Shown here piece after piece: positions 46,149 through 53,937 of a DNA stretch of 64,000 nt. How positions within the stretch are numbered: position 1 is the stretch's first letter; each line of letters opens with the position of its first letter. The notes beneath the pieces were generated by a model. That model saw nothing but the letters and a program-made list of their open reading frames with translations. It had not been told where the DNA came from and made no database searches. The DNA comes from Oscillatoria nigro-viridis PCC 7112 (lineage in GTDB: Bacteria > Cyanobacteriota > Cyanobacteriia > Cyanobacteriales > Microcoleaceae): contig NC_019729.1 of the NCBI RefSeq assembly GCF_000317475.1, positions 1,316,501-1,380,500 on the forward strand. The letters are read 5' to 3'. The position numbers and the translations under genes are program-made.

Positions 46149-49100
46149 ATGTTAGATATAAATCAGACAAACTATCTACTAAAAATGGTAGCGGAATCAA
46201 CATTAAAACTGTTGATTATCGAAGACATGGCAGAAGATATGGAATTAATAGTGCTCGCCTTAGAATCGGGGGGGGTAAATTTTAAGTGCGACACTGCCGA
46301 AACAGCAACAGAGTGCAGAAAACTGCTCGAAAATTGCCAGTACGATGCTGTACTCTCAGATTACCGCCTCCCCGGCTTCAACGGTTTAGAAGTATTGAAA
46401 TTAATGCAGGAATTAGGGCAAGACATACCCTTAATTTTAGTAACGGGAAGTTTGGGAGAAGAAGCGGCAGTTGAGTGCATCAAAGCCGGAATGACCGATT
46501 ACGTATTAAAAGGGCGGCTGTTTAGGTTGCCAACAGTCTTAGAACGATCGCTCCAAGAATACAAAATGCGGCGCCAGCAACAAGAAGCGATCGCCAAAAT
46601 TCAGCGGCAAGCTCAGCGAGAAGCGATCGTCAACCGCATCCTCCAAGCCATGCGCTTCACCCTTGTACTCGACGAAGTGCTGCAAACCACCGCAGATCAA
46701 CTGCACGAAGCTCTCGAAATCAGCGCCTGCGCCATCTTGCAGCCAGATGCTGAAGGCGGCATCAAAGTTCGCTACATCAGCAAAGCATCCGACAGAGAAC
46801 GGTTCGTCGGGCTAAATTGCAAAGTGGCCGAGCACTACCAATCCGGACTCGCGGCCGGGGAAACCCTGAGCATCGACGAGTTATCGACACTGTGCGCGTC
46901 GCTGCAAGAATCAGCAGAGTTGGTAGGGTTTCGCGCCGTCGCGATCGCCCCGCTGCTCTACCAGCAGTCATTTTTGGGAGGAATTAGCCTCTATCAGTGC
47001 GATCGGGCGCGCTCTTGGAGCGCAGAAGAACTGTCGCTACTCAAAGCCATAGCCGATCAGTGCGCGATCGCGATCCACCAAGCCGAACTCTACCAACAAG
47101 CCCAAACCGAACTTGCAGAACGCAAGCGCGCCGAAGCAGCAGTCTGCGGCATCCAGCAGCAGCTAGCCACAATGGCAGCCAACATTCCCGGCTCAGTCTA
47201 CCGCACCGTGCTGCATCCAGATGGCACAATGTCCATGCCCTACATCAGTCCGGGGGTGCGCGAAGTTACTGGGTTCGCGGCCGAAGAAGTGATTTCGCAC
47301 CCGGAACTGTTGACCGAAATCATCCATCCAGAGGACAAAAGCTCGTGTCACAGCCGCGTAGCAGCATCGAGAGCGAGTCTTTTGCCGTGCGATCGCCAGT
47401 ACCGCATCGTTCTGAGGTCTGGGGAGGTCAAGTGGGTACAAGACAGCGCTAAATTTTCCAAAAACGAAAACGGCGACGTAATTATAGACGGAGTAGCCCT
47501 CGACATCAGCGATCGCAAACAAGCAGAATCAGCGCTGCGCCAAAGCGAACAGCGATTTCGCTCGCTGATTGAAAACGCCACAGACATCACGATCATTCTC
47601 GACGCCGAAGGAATCTTCCGCTACATCAGTCCTTCCGTCAAGCGAATTTTAGGATACGCGCCCCACCAGGCGATCGGGCGCAGCGCCTTAGAAATAGTTC
47701 ACCCCGACGACTGCGCCACGATCGCCGAAACCCTCCACAAAGCCATTGACAACCCCAAAAGAAGCCAGAACCCAGTTGAGTACCGAGTCCGCCACCGCAA
47801 CGGTTCCTGGTGTTATGTAGAAGCTGTAGCCACCAATTTGCTGTACGATCCCGCAGTCAAGGGAATCGTGATTAACTGTCACGACATCACTCAGCGCAAA
47901 CTCGCCGAAGAACAACTGCTGCACGATGCTTTTCACGACGCCCTCACCGGATTGCCCAACCGATCGCTATTTACCGATCGGCTCGAACACGCTCTGAGGC
48001 TGGCCCAACGGCGCAAAGACTACTTGTTTGCGGTGCTGTTTCTCGATTTAGATAGATTTAAAGTAGTCAACGATTCCCTCGGCCACGCCATCGGCGATCA
48101 ATTGCTAGTATCGATCGCGCGGCGTCTGGAAGCTTGTATGAGGCCCGGAGATACAGTGGCCCGCCTCGGAGGAGACGAGTTCGTGCTGTTGCTAGAAGAC
48201 ATCGATGGCATCAATGAAGCTACCACCATTGTCAACCGCCTGCAAAAGAAAATCACCTCCCCTCTCCTTCTAGACGGACACGAAGTATTTATCACCGCCA
48301 GCATCGGCATAGCTTTGAGTTCTGGCCAATACCAAGAACCGACAACCCTGCTGCGCGATGCCGACACAGCAATGTACCGCGCCAAAGAACTCGGCAGAGC
48401 CCGACACGAAGTTTTCAACAGTTCCATGCACGCCCACGCTTTGCGGCTGTTGCAGCTAGAAAACGACCTGCGGCGGGCGATCGAATCAATTAAAGAGCCG
48501 GCCAGAGAAGAAGACTTTCTCCCATCCCCCGAATCAGCCTTACCTCCCTTATCCGCAGCGCCCCAGTTTATTATTCACTACCAGCCGATCGTGTCGATCG
48601 CCAATAACACAATTACCAGTTTTGAGGCCCTAGTGCGCTGGCAGCATCCAGAACGCGGCTTAGTTTCCCCCGGCGAATTCATCACCATCGCCGAAGAAAC
48701 CGGCTTGATCGTACCCCTCGGCCGCTGGGTACTCCGCACAGCTTGCCACCAAATCCGCCAGTGGCAGCAGCTATTTCCCAGCAACCCCCCGTTGAGCGTT
48801 AGCGTCAACATTTCTGTCAAACAATTTTCTCAGCCAGATTTAATCGAATACATCGACCAAGTTCTCGCAGAAACTCACCTCGACGGCAGCAGTTTAAAAC
48901 TAGAAATTACCGAAAGCGTACTCATAGAAAATTCCGAATCAGTAACAGCAATGCTGGTGCAGCTCAGAACCCGAAACATACACTTGTGCATTGACGACTT
49001 CGGCACCGGCTATTCATCGCTCTCCTACCTGCACCGCTTCCCCACCAATACCTTAAAAATAGACCGCTCTTTTGTTAGCAGGATGGGAGGTGAGTTCGAT

Positions 49101-49358
49101 TTCAGTAAAGGAGGCATTGACCCGACAGAAATTGTGCGCTCGATCGTTACTTTGTCCCACAATTTAGGCATGGATGTAGTAGCCGAAGGAGTCGAAGAAG
49201 CTTCGCAACTATCTATACTAAAAGGGTTAAAATGTGAGTACGCCCAGGGATTCTTTTTCTCAAAGGCAGTAGACTCTCAAACAGCAGCAGCCCTAATCCG
49301 ACAGCAAGCAGAAAATCAGAATTTGCTGACATTTAGTTTGTTAGAGAAAGGCCATTAA
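46149..49358 (+). CDS. REC-GAF-PAS-PAS-GGDEF-EAL cyclic-di-GMP turnover protein
   Basis: A 1,069-aa cytosolic protein. The receiver (18-140) has DAVLSDYRLPGFNG. GAF (165-325) and two PAS units (345-580) follow. The diguanylate cyclase domain has an intact GGDEF (674-678) with inhibitory I-site RPGD (665-668), and the phosphodiesterase domain has EAL (826-828), DDFGTGYSSLSYL and DVVAEGVEE. Both catalytic domains look competent, so it may make or break c-di-GMP depending on input. Start MLDINQTNYLLKM at 46149; the Met at residue 13 (46185) is an alternative close to the receiver. It probably receives phosphate from a kinase such as that at 42503. Confidence 0.9.
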   Translation: MLDINQTNYLLKMVAESTLKLLIIEDMAEDMELIVLALESGGVNFKCDTAETATECRKLLENCQYDAVLSDYRLPGFNGLEVLKLMQELGQDIPLILVTGSLGEEAAVECIKAGMTDYVLKGRLFRLPTVLERSLQEYKMRRQQQEAIAKIQRQAQREAIVNRILQAMRFTLVLDEVLQTTADQLHEALEISACAILQPDAEGGIKVRYISKASDRERFVGLNCKVAEHYQSGLAAGETLSIDELSTLCASLQESAELVGFRAVAIAPLLYQQSFLGGISLYQCDRARSWSAEELSLLKAIADQCAIAIHQAELYQQAQTELAERKRAEAAVCGIQQQLATMAANIPGSVYRTVLHPDGTMSMPYISPGVREVTGFAAEEVISHPELLTEIIHPEDKSSCHSRVAASRASLLPCDRQYRIVLRSGEVKWVQDSAKFSKNENGDVIIDGVALDISDRKQAESALRQSEQRFRSLIENATDITIILDAEGIFRYISPSVKRILGYAPHQAIGRSALEIVHPDDCATIAETLHKAIDNPKRSQNPVEYRVRHRNGSWCYVEAVATNLLYDPAVKGIVINCHDITQRKLAEEQLLHDAFHDALTGLPNRSLFTDRLEHALRLAQRRKDYLFAVLFLDLDRFKVVNDSLGHAIGDQLLVSIARRLEACMRPGDTVARLGGDEFVLLLEDIDGINEATTIVNRLQKKITSPLLLDGHEVFITASIGIALSSGQYQEPTTLLRDADTAMYRAKELGRARHEVFNSSMHAHALRLLQLENDLRRAIESIKEPAREEDFLPSPESALPPLSAAPQFIIHYQPIVSIANNTITSFEALVRWQHPERGLVSPGEFITIAEETGLIVPLGRWVLRTACHQIRQWQQLFPSNPPLSVSVNISVKQFSQPDLIEYIDQVLAETHLDGSSLKLEITESVLIENSESVTAMLVQLRTRNIHLCIDDFGTGYSSLSYLHRFPTNTLKIDRSFVSRMGGEFDFSKGGIDPTEIVRSIVTLSHNLGMDVVAEGVEEASQLSILKGLKCEYAQGFFFSKAVDSQTAAALIRQQAENQNLLTFSLLEKGH

Positions 49359-49425
49359 AAAAACACCGCATTTTGTGAGTCCCGTTTCAGCATAAAATCT
49401 TAAAATATTTTAAAGCTGTCCCTAA

Positions 49426-49521
49426 ATGGCGTCAGTTAATAAGTACGACATCCAAATCACTGTCAACGACCCAAGTCTCAAGACACGCTTGCTTCGGGCC
49501 TTTGACTTAAACCATAGTTGA
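49426..49521 (+). CDS. Possible 31-aa peptide upstream of the second tnpB
   Basis: An ATG frame encoding MASVNKYDIQITVNDPSLKT and a further 11 residues, then TGA. It reads like a real protein start but is too short for a domain. It may be the remnant of a gene cut by the arrival of the TnpB element, or a short peptide in the element's left end. No ribosome site is evident. Confidence 0.25.
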   Translation: MASVNKYDIQITVNDPSLKTRLLRAFDLNHS

Positions 49522-49624
49522 CCAGATGCGTACCTGCCTACTACGTTAACGGTAAGAGCCGGACTAAATCGCCAAATAGTTTGTTAAACTTATCCATAGT
49601 TAATTTCCCGGAGGAAGTTCTATT

Positions 49625-50716
49625 GTGTTTGCCATCAAAAGAGCGCTAAAACTAAATAACAACGAAGCGACCTTGATGGCAAAACACGCGGGATTTAGGC
49701 GGGTTGTGTTTAACTTTGGGTTAAGCCTTCGCACTCAAATGTACAGCGAAAGCAAGCTTTCTGACTCTAAAGTAATTAATGAAATTAAAAAGGTTTTGAC
49801 AAATCACGTCAAAAAACAACCTGAATTTGCTTGGATGAATCAGCTATCGAGCCGAGTCTACCAAAATGCTTTAATTGACTTAAAAGATGCGTTTAGTCGG
49901 TATCGTTCAGGTGCGTCGGGTCATCCCAGGTTTGCAAGCCGCCGAGACGGTCAATCCTTTAGGGTTGATTCATCTAATGGAAAAGTTCTTCTAAGTGCTG
50001 GAAATACGATCGAGATTCCCACGCTCGGAACATTTCGACTGCACGAACCGCTGAAATGCAGTTTCGTTTCTCAGACTTTCACTTTGTCAAAAGAAGGAAA
50101 TCGCTGGTTTGTATCGTTCTGTGTTGACGCAGAACGCTTACCATTTGAGCAAACTCAAGAATCGGTAGGAATTGACCTAGGGGTTAAATATGCGGCCACT
50201 CTGTCAAACCAGCAAGTTTTTGAGGCACCAAAACCCCTGAAGCAAGCGAAAACCAAGCTTGCCAGATTGCAGCGCCAAGCTTCAAAACAGGTAAAAGGTT
50301 CTAACAACCAGCGCAAAACCTACAAGAAAATCGGTCGAATTCACGCGCGGATAGCTTGCATTCGCTCATACTTTTTACACAAGCTGACGACTTACTTAGC
50401 TAAAACTTTCAAGCTGATTAAGATTGAAGACTTGAATGTAAAAGGGATGATGGCAAACCACAAACTGGCTGGGGCAATATCTGACCTAGGTTTTTATGAA
50501 TTCAAGCGTCAGCTCGACTATAAGTGCAAAATGTATGGCTCGAAGTTGGTGCTAGTAGACCAGTGGTTTCCTAGTTCTAAAATTTGCTCGAATTGTGGCA
50601 ACAAAAAAGATATGCCACTAATCGTTAGGACTTATGATTGTCCGGTTTGTGGTATATCGATTGACCGCGATTTGAACGCAAGTATCAACATTTTAAATTG
50701 GGAACCCTCGGCTTGA
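49625..50716 (+). CDS. tnpB: RNA-guided endonuclease TnpB (IS200/IS605 family), second type
   Basis: TnpB of 363 aa with a complete nuclease site: Asp in VGIDLGVKYAATL, Glu in LIKIEDLNVKGM, Asp in SIDRDLNASINI, and zinc-ribbon Cys pairs CSNCG and CPVCG. It starts MFAIKRALKLNNNEATLMAKH, the common shorter-clade N-terminus. Start is GTG at 49625 behind GGAGGAAG (49612-49619). A hairpin, CCCTCGGCTTGAGGG (50705-50719), overlaps the gene's end and is followed by GGATAGCC, as in omega-RNA ends. No tnpA. It is distant in sequence from the TnpB at 5939, so the two arrived separately. Confidence 0.9.
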   Translation: MFAIKRALKLNNNEATLMAKHAGFRRVVFNFGLSLRTQMYSESKLSDSKVINEIKKVLTNHVKKQPEFAWMNQLSSRVYQNALIDLKDAFSRYRSGASGHPRFASRRDGQSFRVDSSNGKVLLSAGNTIEIPTLGTFRLHEPLKCSFVSQTFTLSKEGNRWFVSFCVDAERLPFEQTQESVGIDLGVKYAATLSNQQVFEAPKPLKQAKTKLARLQRQASKQVKGSNNQRKTYKKIGRIHARIACIRSYFLHKLTTYLAKTFKLIKIEDLNVKGMMANHKLAGAISDLGFYEFKRQLDYKCKMYGSKLVLVDQWFPSSKICSNCGNKKDMPLIVRTYDCPVCGISIDRDLNASINILNWEPSA

Positions 50717-51166
50717 GGGGGATAGCCTACTTATCTTGGGATAGCCGACTACCCAATAGCGTAGGAAGTGAACACTGAACAACTAAAGACGACTTTAGAA
50801 AAGTTTAGGCAAGTTTTACGAAGCAGTTAAAGACCTACCAGGGAATGCGAAGCTAGTTCCTTGCCAAGCGAAATTTAGGATTAAATAGACTTATTGGGTT
50901 AAATCAGTGTCCTAAATATAGTATCGGCCCTTAACTAAGGCACAAGCTAACATTACCCATCTTATAGAGGCTCCGGATGGAGCGCACATTATGCGTACAG
51001 GATTGCGAGGTTTGATGTGGTAATTGTCCCACTGAAAGTACATTACAAAAGTACACTCCCATCTAGCAATCCCCGTGTAATGGAAAGATTCACGGCGGTT
51101 CAAACCGCCGACCCGTTTCCCTCTCAGCCCTAAAGACGCTGAGGAACCCACTTACCGATTTTTTTT
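50717..51166. other. Region behind the second tnpB: probable IS right end and remnants
   Basis: No firm gene. Two compact hairpins are present: GGCGGTTCAAACCGCC (51094-51109) and CTCAGC with GCTGAG (51123-51143). They resemble IS200/IS605-type ends, and the second is in the opposite orientation to the tnpB. A minus-strand frame (50912-51151, 79 codons) contains RRESFHYTGIARW but has no known domain. The region may hold a decayed element as well as the active one's end. Confidence 0.4.
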
Positions 51167-52756
51167 ATGACTATTGGCTACCTCGCCCTCGTTCTCCACG
51201 CCCACTTGCCTTTTGTCCGCCACCCCGAAAGCGACTACGTTTTAGAAGAAGAATGGCTGTTTGAGGCGATCGCGGAAACCTACATTCCCCTGTTGCAAGT
51301 CTTTGAGGGGCTCAAGCGCGACGGCATCGACTTTAAAATTACCATGAGCATGACGCCGCCCTTGGTTGCCATGCTGCGCGATCCCTTGCTGCAAGACCGT
51401 TTCGACGACCACTTGGCTAAACTCGAAGAATTAGCGGATCTCGAAATCGAACACAATAGCGGCAACGGTCACCTCCGCTACTTGGCAGAACATTACGCCG
51501 CCCATTTCTCTCAAGTCCGCAACTTTTGGGAAAAGTACGATCGAGATTTAGTCAAAGCCTTCAAAGAACACCAAGATACCAACAACCTCGAAATCATCAC
51601 CTGCGGTGCCACCCACGGCTACCTACCGCTGATGAAAATGTACCCCGAAGCAGTTTGGGCACAAATTCAAGTAGCTTGCGACAACTACGAAGCCAACTTC
51701 GGCCGCCGACCAAAAGGTATTTGGCTGCCCGAATGCGCCTACTATGAAGGGTTAGAGCGGATGTTAGCCGACGCCGGCCTCCGCTACTTTCTCACAGACG
51801 GTCACGGCATCCTCTACGCCCGCCCGCGTCCCCGCTACGGCAGCTACGCCCCAATTTTCACCGAATGCGGAGTCGCAGCCTTCGGCCGGGATCACGAATC
51901 CTCGCAGCAGGTTTGGTCTTCCGAAGTCGGCTATCCAGGGGCCGCCGAATACCGCGAATTCTACAAAGATTTGGGCTGGGAAGCTGACTACGATTACATT
52001 AAGCCCTACATCATGCCCAACGGCCAGCGGAAAAATACCGGGATTAAATATCACAAAATCACCGGTCGCGGATTGGGTTTAGGCGATAAACAGTTGTACG
52101 ATCCTTACTGGGCAAGGGAAAAAGCAGCCGAACACGCCAGCAACTTTGCTTTTAACCGGGAACGCCAAGTCGAACACCTCAACGGCATTATGCAGCGTCC
52201 GCCGATTATTGTTTCGCCTTACGACGCCGAACTTTTCGGTCACTGGTGGTACGAAGGGCCTTGGTTCTTAGATTACTTGTTCCGCAAGAGTTGGTACGAC
52301 CAAAATACCTACGACATGACGCACTTAGCCGATTATTTGCGGGGAAATCCGACTCAGCAAGTGTGCCGCCCGTCTCAGTCTAGCTGGGGTTTCCGGGGTT
52401 TCCACGAATATTGGCTCAACGATACCAATGCTTGGATTTACCCGCACTTGCACAAAGCAGCGGAACGGATGATTGAGTTGGGAAGCATGGAACCTGCGGA
52501 TGAATTGCAGTGGCGCGCTTTGAACCAAGCGGCGCGGGAAGTGCTGCTAGCTCAATCTTCTGACTGGGCGTTTATCATGCGTACAGGGACGATGGTGCCC
52601 TATGCAGTGCGGCGGACTCGATCGCACTTAATGCGCTTTCACAAGCTTTACGATGAAGTGAAAGAAGGGAAAGTTGATTCGGGTTGGTTGGAGAAGGTTG
52701 AGGAGATTGATAATATTTTCCCTGAAATTAACTATCGCGTTTATCGATCGCTTTAA
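51167..52756 (+). CDS. GH57 1,4-alpha-glucan branching enzyme
   Basis: Cytosolic glycoside hydrolase family 57 enzyme (529 aa, normal length) that forms alpha-1,6 branches in glycogen. The start GYLALVLHAHLPFVRHP is the first GH57 motif. The nucleophile Glu189 is in GIWLPECAYYEG, and the acid/base Asp353 is in PYDAELFGHWWYEGP. The C-terminal helical part with the substrate-gating region (SSWGFRGFHEYWLND) matches TTHA1902/TK1436-type branching enzymes rather than amylases. It is complete and alone; no glycogen synthase or phosphorylase gene is near. Start ATG 51167. Confidence 0.92.
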   Translation: MTIGYLALVLHAHLPFVRHPESDYVLEEEWLFEAIAETYIPLLQVFEGLKRDGIDFKITMSMTPPLVAMLRDPLLQDRFDDHLAKLEELADLEIEHNSGNGHLRYLAEHYAAHFSQVRNFWEKYDRDLVKAFKEHQDTNNLEIITCGATHGYLPLMKMYPEAVWAQIQVACDNYEANFGRRPKGIWLPECAYYEGLERMLADAGLRYFLTDGHGILYARPRPRYGSYAPIFTECGVAAFGRDHESSQQVWSSEVGYPGAAEYREFYKDLGWEADYDYIKPYIMPNGQRKNTGIKYHKITGRGLGLGDKQLYDPYWAREKAAEHASNFAFNRERQVEHLNGIMQRPPIIVSPYDAELFGHWWYEGPWFLDYLFRKSWYDQNTYDMTHLADYLRGNPTQQVCRPSQSSWGFRGFHEYWLNDTNAWIYPHLHKAAERMIELGSMEPADELQWRALNQAAREVLLAQSSDWAFIMRTGTMVPYAVRRTRSHLMRFHKLYDEVKEGKVDSGWLEKVEEIDNIFPEINYRVYRSL

Positions 52757-52760
52757 GGCG

Positions 52761-52853
52761 AGATCCCCCTAAATTCTCCTTAAGAAGGGGGACTTTGAGA
52801 AGATTCCTGTCCCACCCCCTACTCCCCTTATTAAGGGGGGTTAGGGGGGATCT
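52761..52853. repeat. 93-bp inverted-repeat element (AGATCCCCCTAA type)
   Basis: It opens AGATCCCCCTAA and closes with TTAGGGGGGATCT, with CCTTAAGAAGGGGG and CCCCTTATTAAGGGG inside. It follows the branching enzyme gene at once. A truncated relative starts at 55952 after the second RTX gene. Confidence 0.75.
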
Positions 52854-53097
52854 GGCCCCAACTATGACGAGGGCTCAAACCCAACTATGACGAGGGCTCA
52901 AACCCAACAAGTCCCCCTTCTCCAGCTATACTCGATCGACATCTTTCTTAACAAGAAAGTTGACAAAATTCACTACTGATGAAAGATTAAACGGGCGATC
53001 GCTTCAAAGAGAATACCCATTCTCATAAAAAACCCTTTGTAGCGAGGACGACCTTCCTCTCTTTTGACCGTTCGTAGTTGAGTAGGTAACATGACTT

Positions 53098-53458
53098 CTA
53101 AAGTTGATTGACTATTAGCATTTTTTCAAATACCGAACCCAAAGCAGCCGAATAAGCGCGACTGTCCAGAAACCTCGGTTGCTGCTGCATCTTTTGCTCG
53201 ATTTTCTCGCGCTTTTGCTTTCAATTCCCCATTAATTCCGAGTGCGACACTCAAGTTAATATAAGACTCTTCGCTGTCAGCAATTAAATCAAACAACTAG
53301 ATGTCTCTCAGGATTGCCGCCCCTTGTCGGGAACGCAAATTATTGCCCTCCCTCACTACTATTGGTAATCCAACTTCTAAGGGATCTACCGTCGAATTTG
53401 CACCGGCTTAGGGATAGGAATCTAGATAGATATCAGCCAGTTGTAACAATGTTTTTAC
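53098..53458 (-). pseudogene. Decayed 3' fragment of the sulfotransferase/OGT-like gene
   Basis: About 360 bp closely match the last 120 codons of the gene at 15517-18216. Damage includes a 2-bp deletion in the stretch matching 15640-15660, an in-frame stop where the intact gene has Gln (RDIQLFD), and another replacing the second Tyr of SYPYAGAN. The upstream 780 codons are missing. It lies divergent to, and 480 bases from, the second RTX gene, just as the intact gene is to the first. Confidence 0.9.
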
Positions 53459-53493
53459 CCACATTCCTCACCCTAAAGTGTCACATACGCTAT

Positions 53494-53610
53494 CTATAGC
53501 AATCCGATCTGAGTCTCACAGCACAACGCCCTCTTTTCTTCCTAAACTTGTTGTATAGCAAAACTTTCAGATTTTACGTATCTAGAAAATCACTTAGGAT
53601 TGCTATATAG
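53494..53610. repeat. 117-bp inverted-repeat element (CTATAGCAATCC ends)
   Basis: CTATAGCAATCC at 53494-53505 pairs with GGATTGCTATATAG at 53597-53610. The same ends bracket a 139-bp element at 61731-61869. It sits in the non-coding gap upstream of the second RTX gene. Confidence 0.7.
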
Positions 53611-53631
53611 GGGAAGCCAAACTATTTGTCC

Positions 53632-53675
53632 GCTATCTATAGCAATTGAGTCTTTAGAATTACGCTATAGATAGC
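53632..53675. repeat. 44-bp hairpin with perfect 12-bp arms
   Basis: GCTATCTATAGC (53632-53643) and GCTATAGATAGC (53664-53675) are inverted repeats around a 20-base loop. Related in sequence to the ends of the adjacent 53494 element; similar CTATAG motifs also occur near 53488. Confidence 0.75.
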
Positions 53676-53937
53676 CCATAAAGACCATGTGACACCGCTA
53701 TAGGTAGTGGGTGCGGAATGTGGCTTTTTACATCTTAGCGGTTCGCCTGGGTATCTAATAAAATTAATAGGTAAATAATTGTCAATTTCTGCCAGTTTGG
53801 CAACATAGTCTGGTGGCACGGATTTATAATTATTTTAGATAGCCAAATTTATAGAGGGCTACCTATTTCTACTGGTATTAAGCTTTTGCGAGTTTGGCTG
53901 TTTGCTTTCTTTCCTACCCCAAAAGGAGGAAAAAAAT

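Noticed and set aside
53314..53499. 61-codon plus-strand frame upstream of the second RTX gene
   Set aside because: It is antisense to the sulfotransferase/OGT remnant and an artefact of that homology.
53902..53937. Upstream start for the second RTX protein (MLSFLPQKEEKN)
   Set aside because: These codons overlap the AAGGAGG ribosome site that serves ATG 53938.
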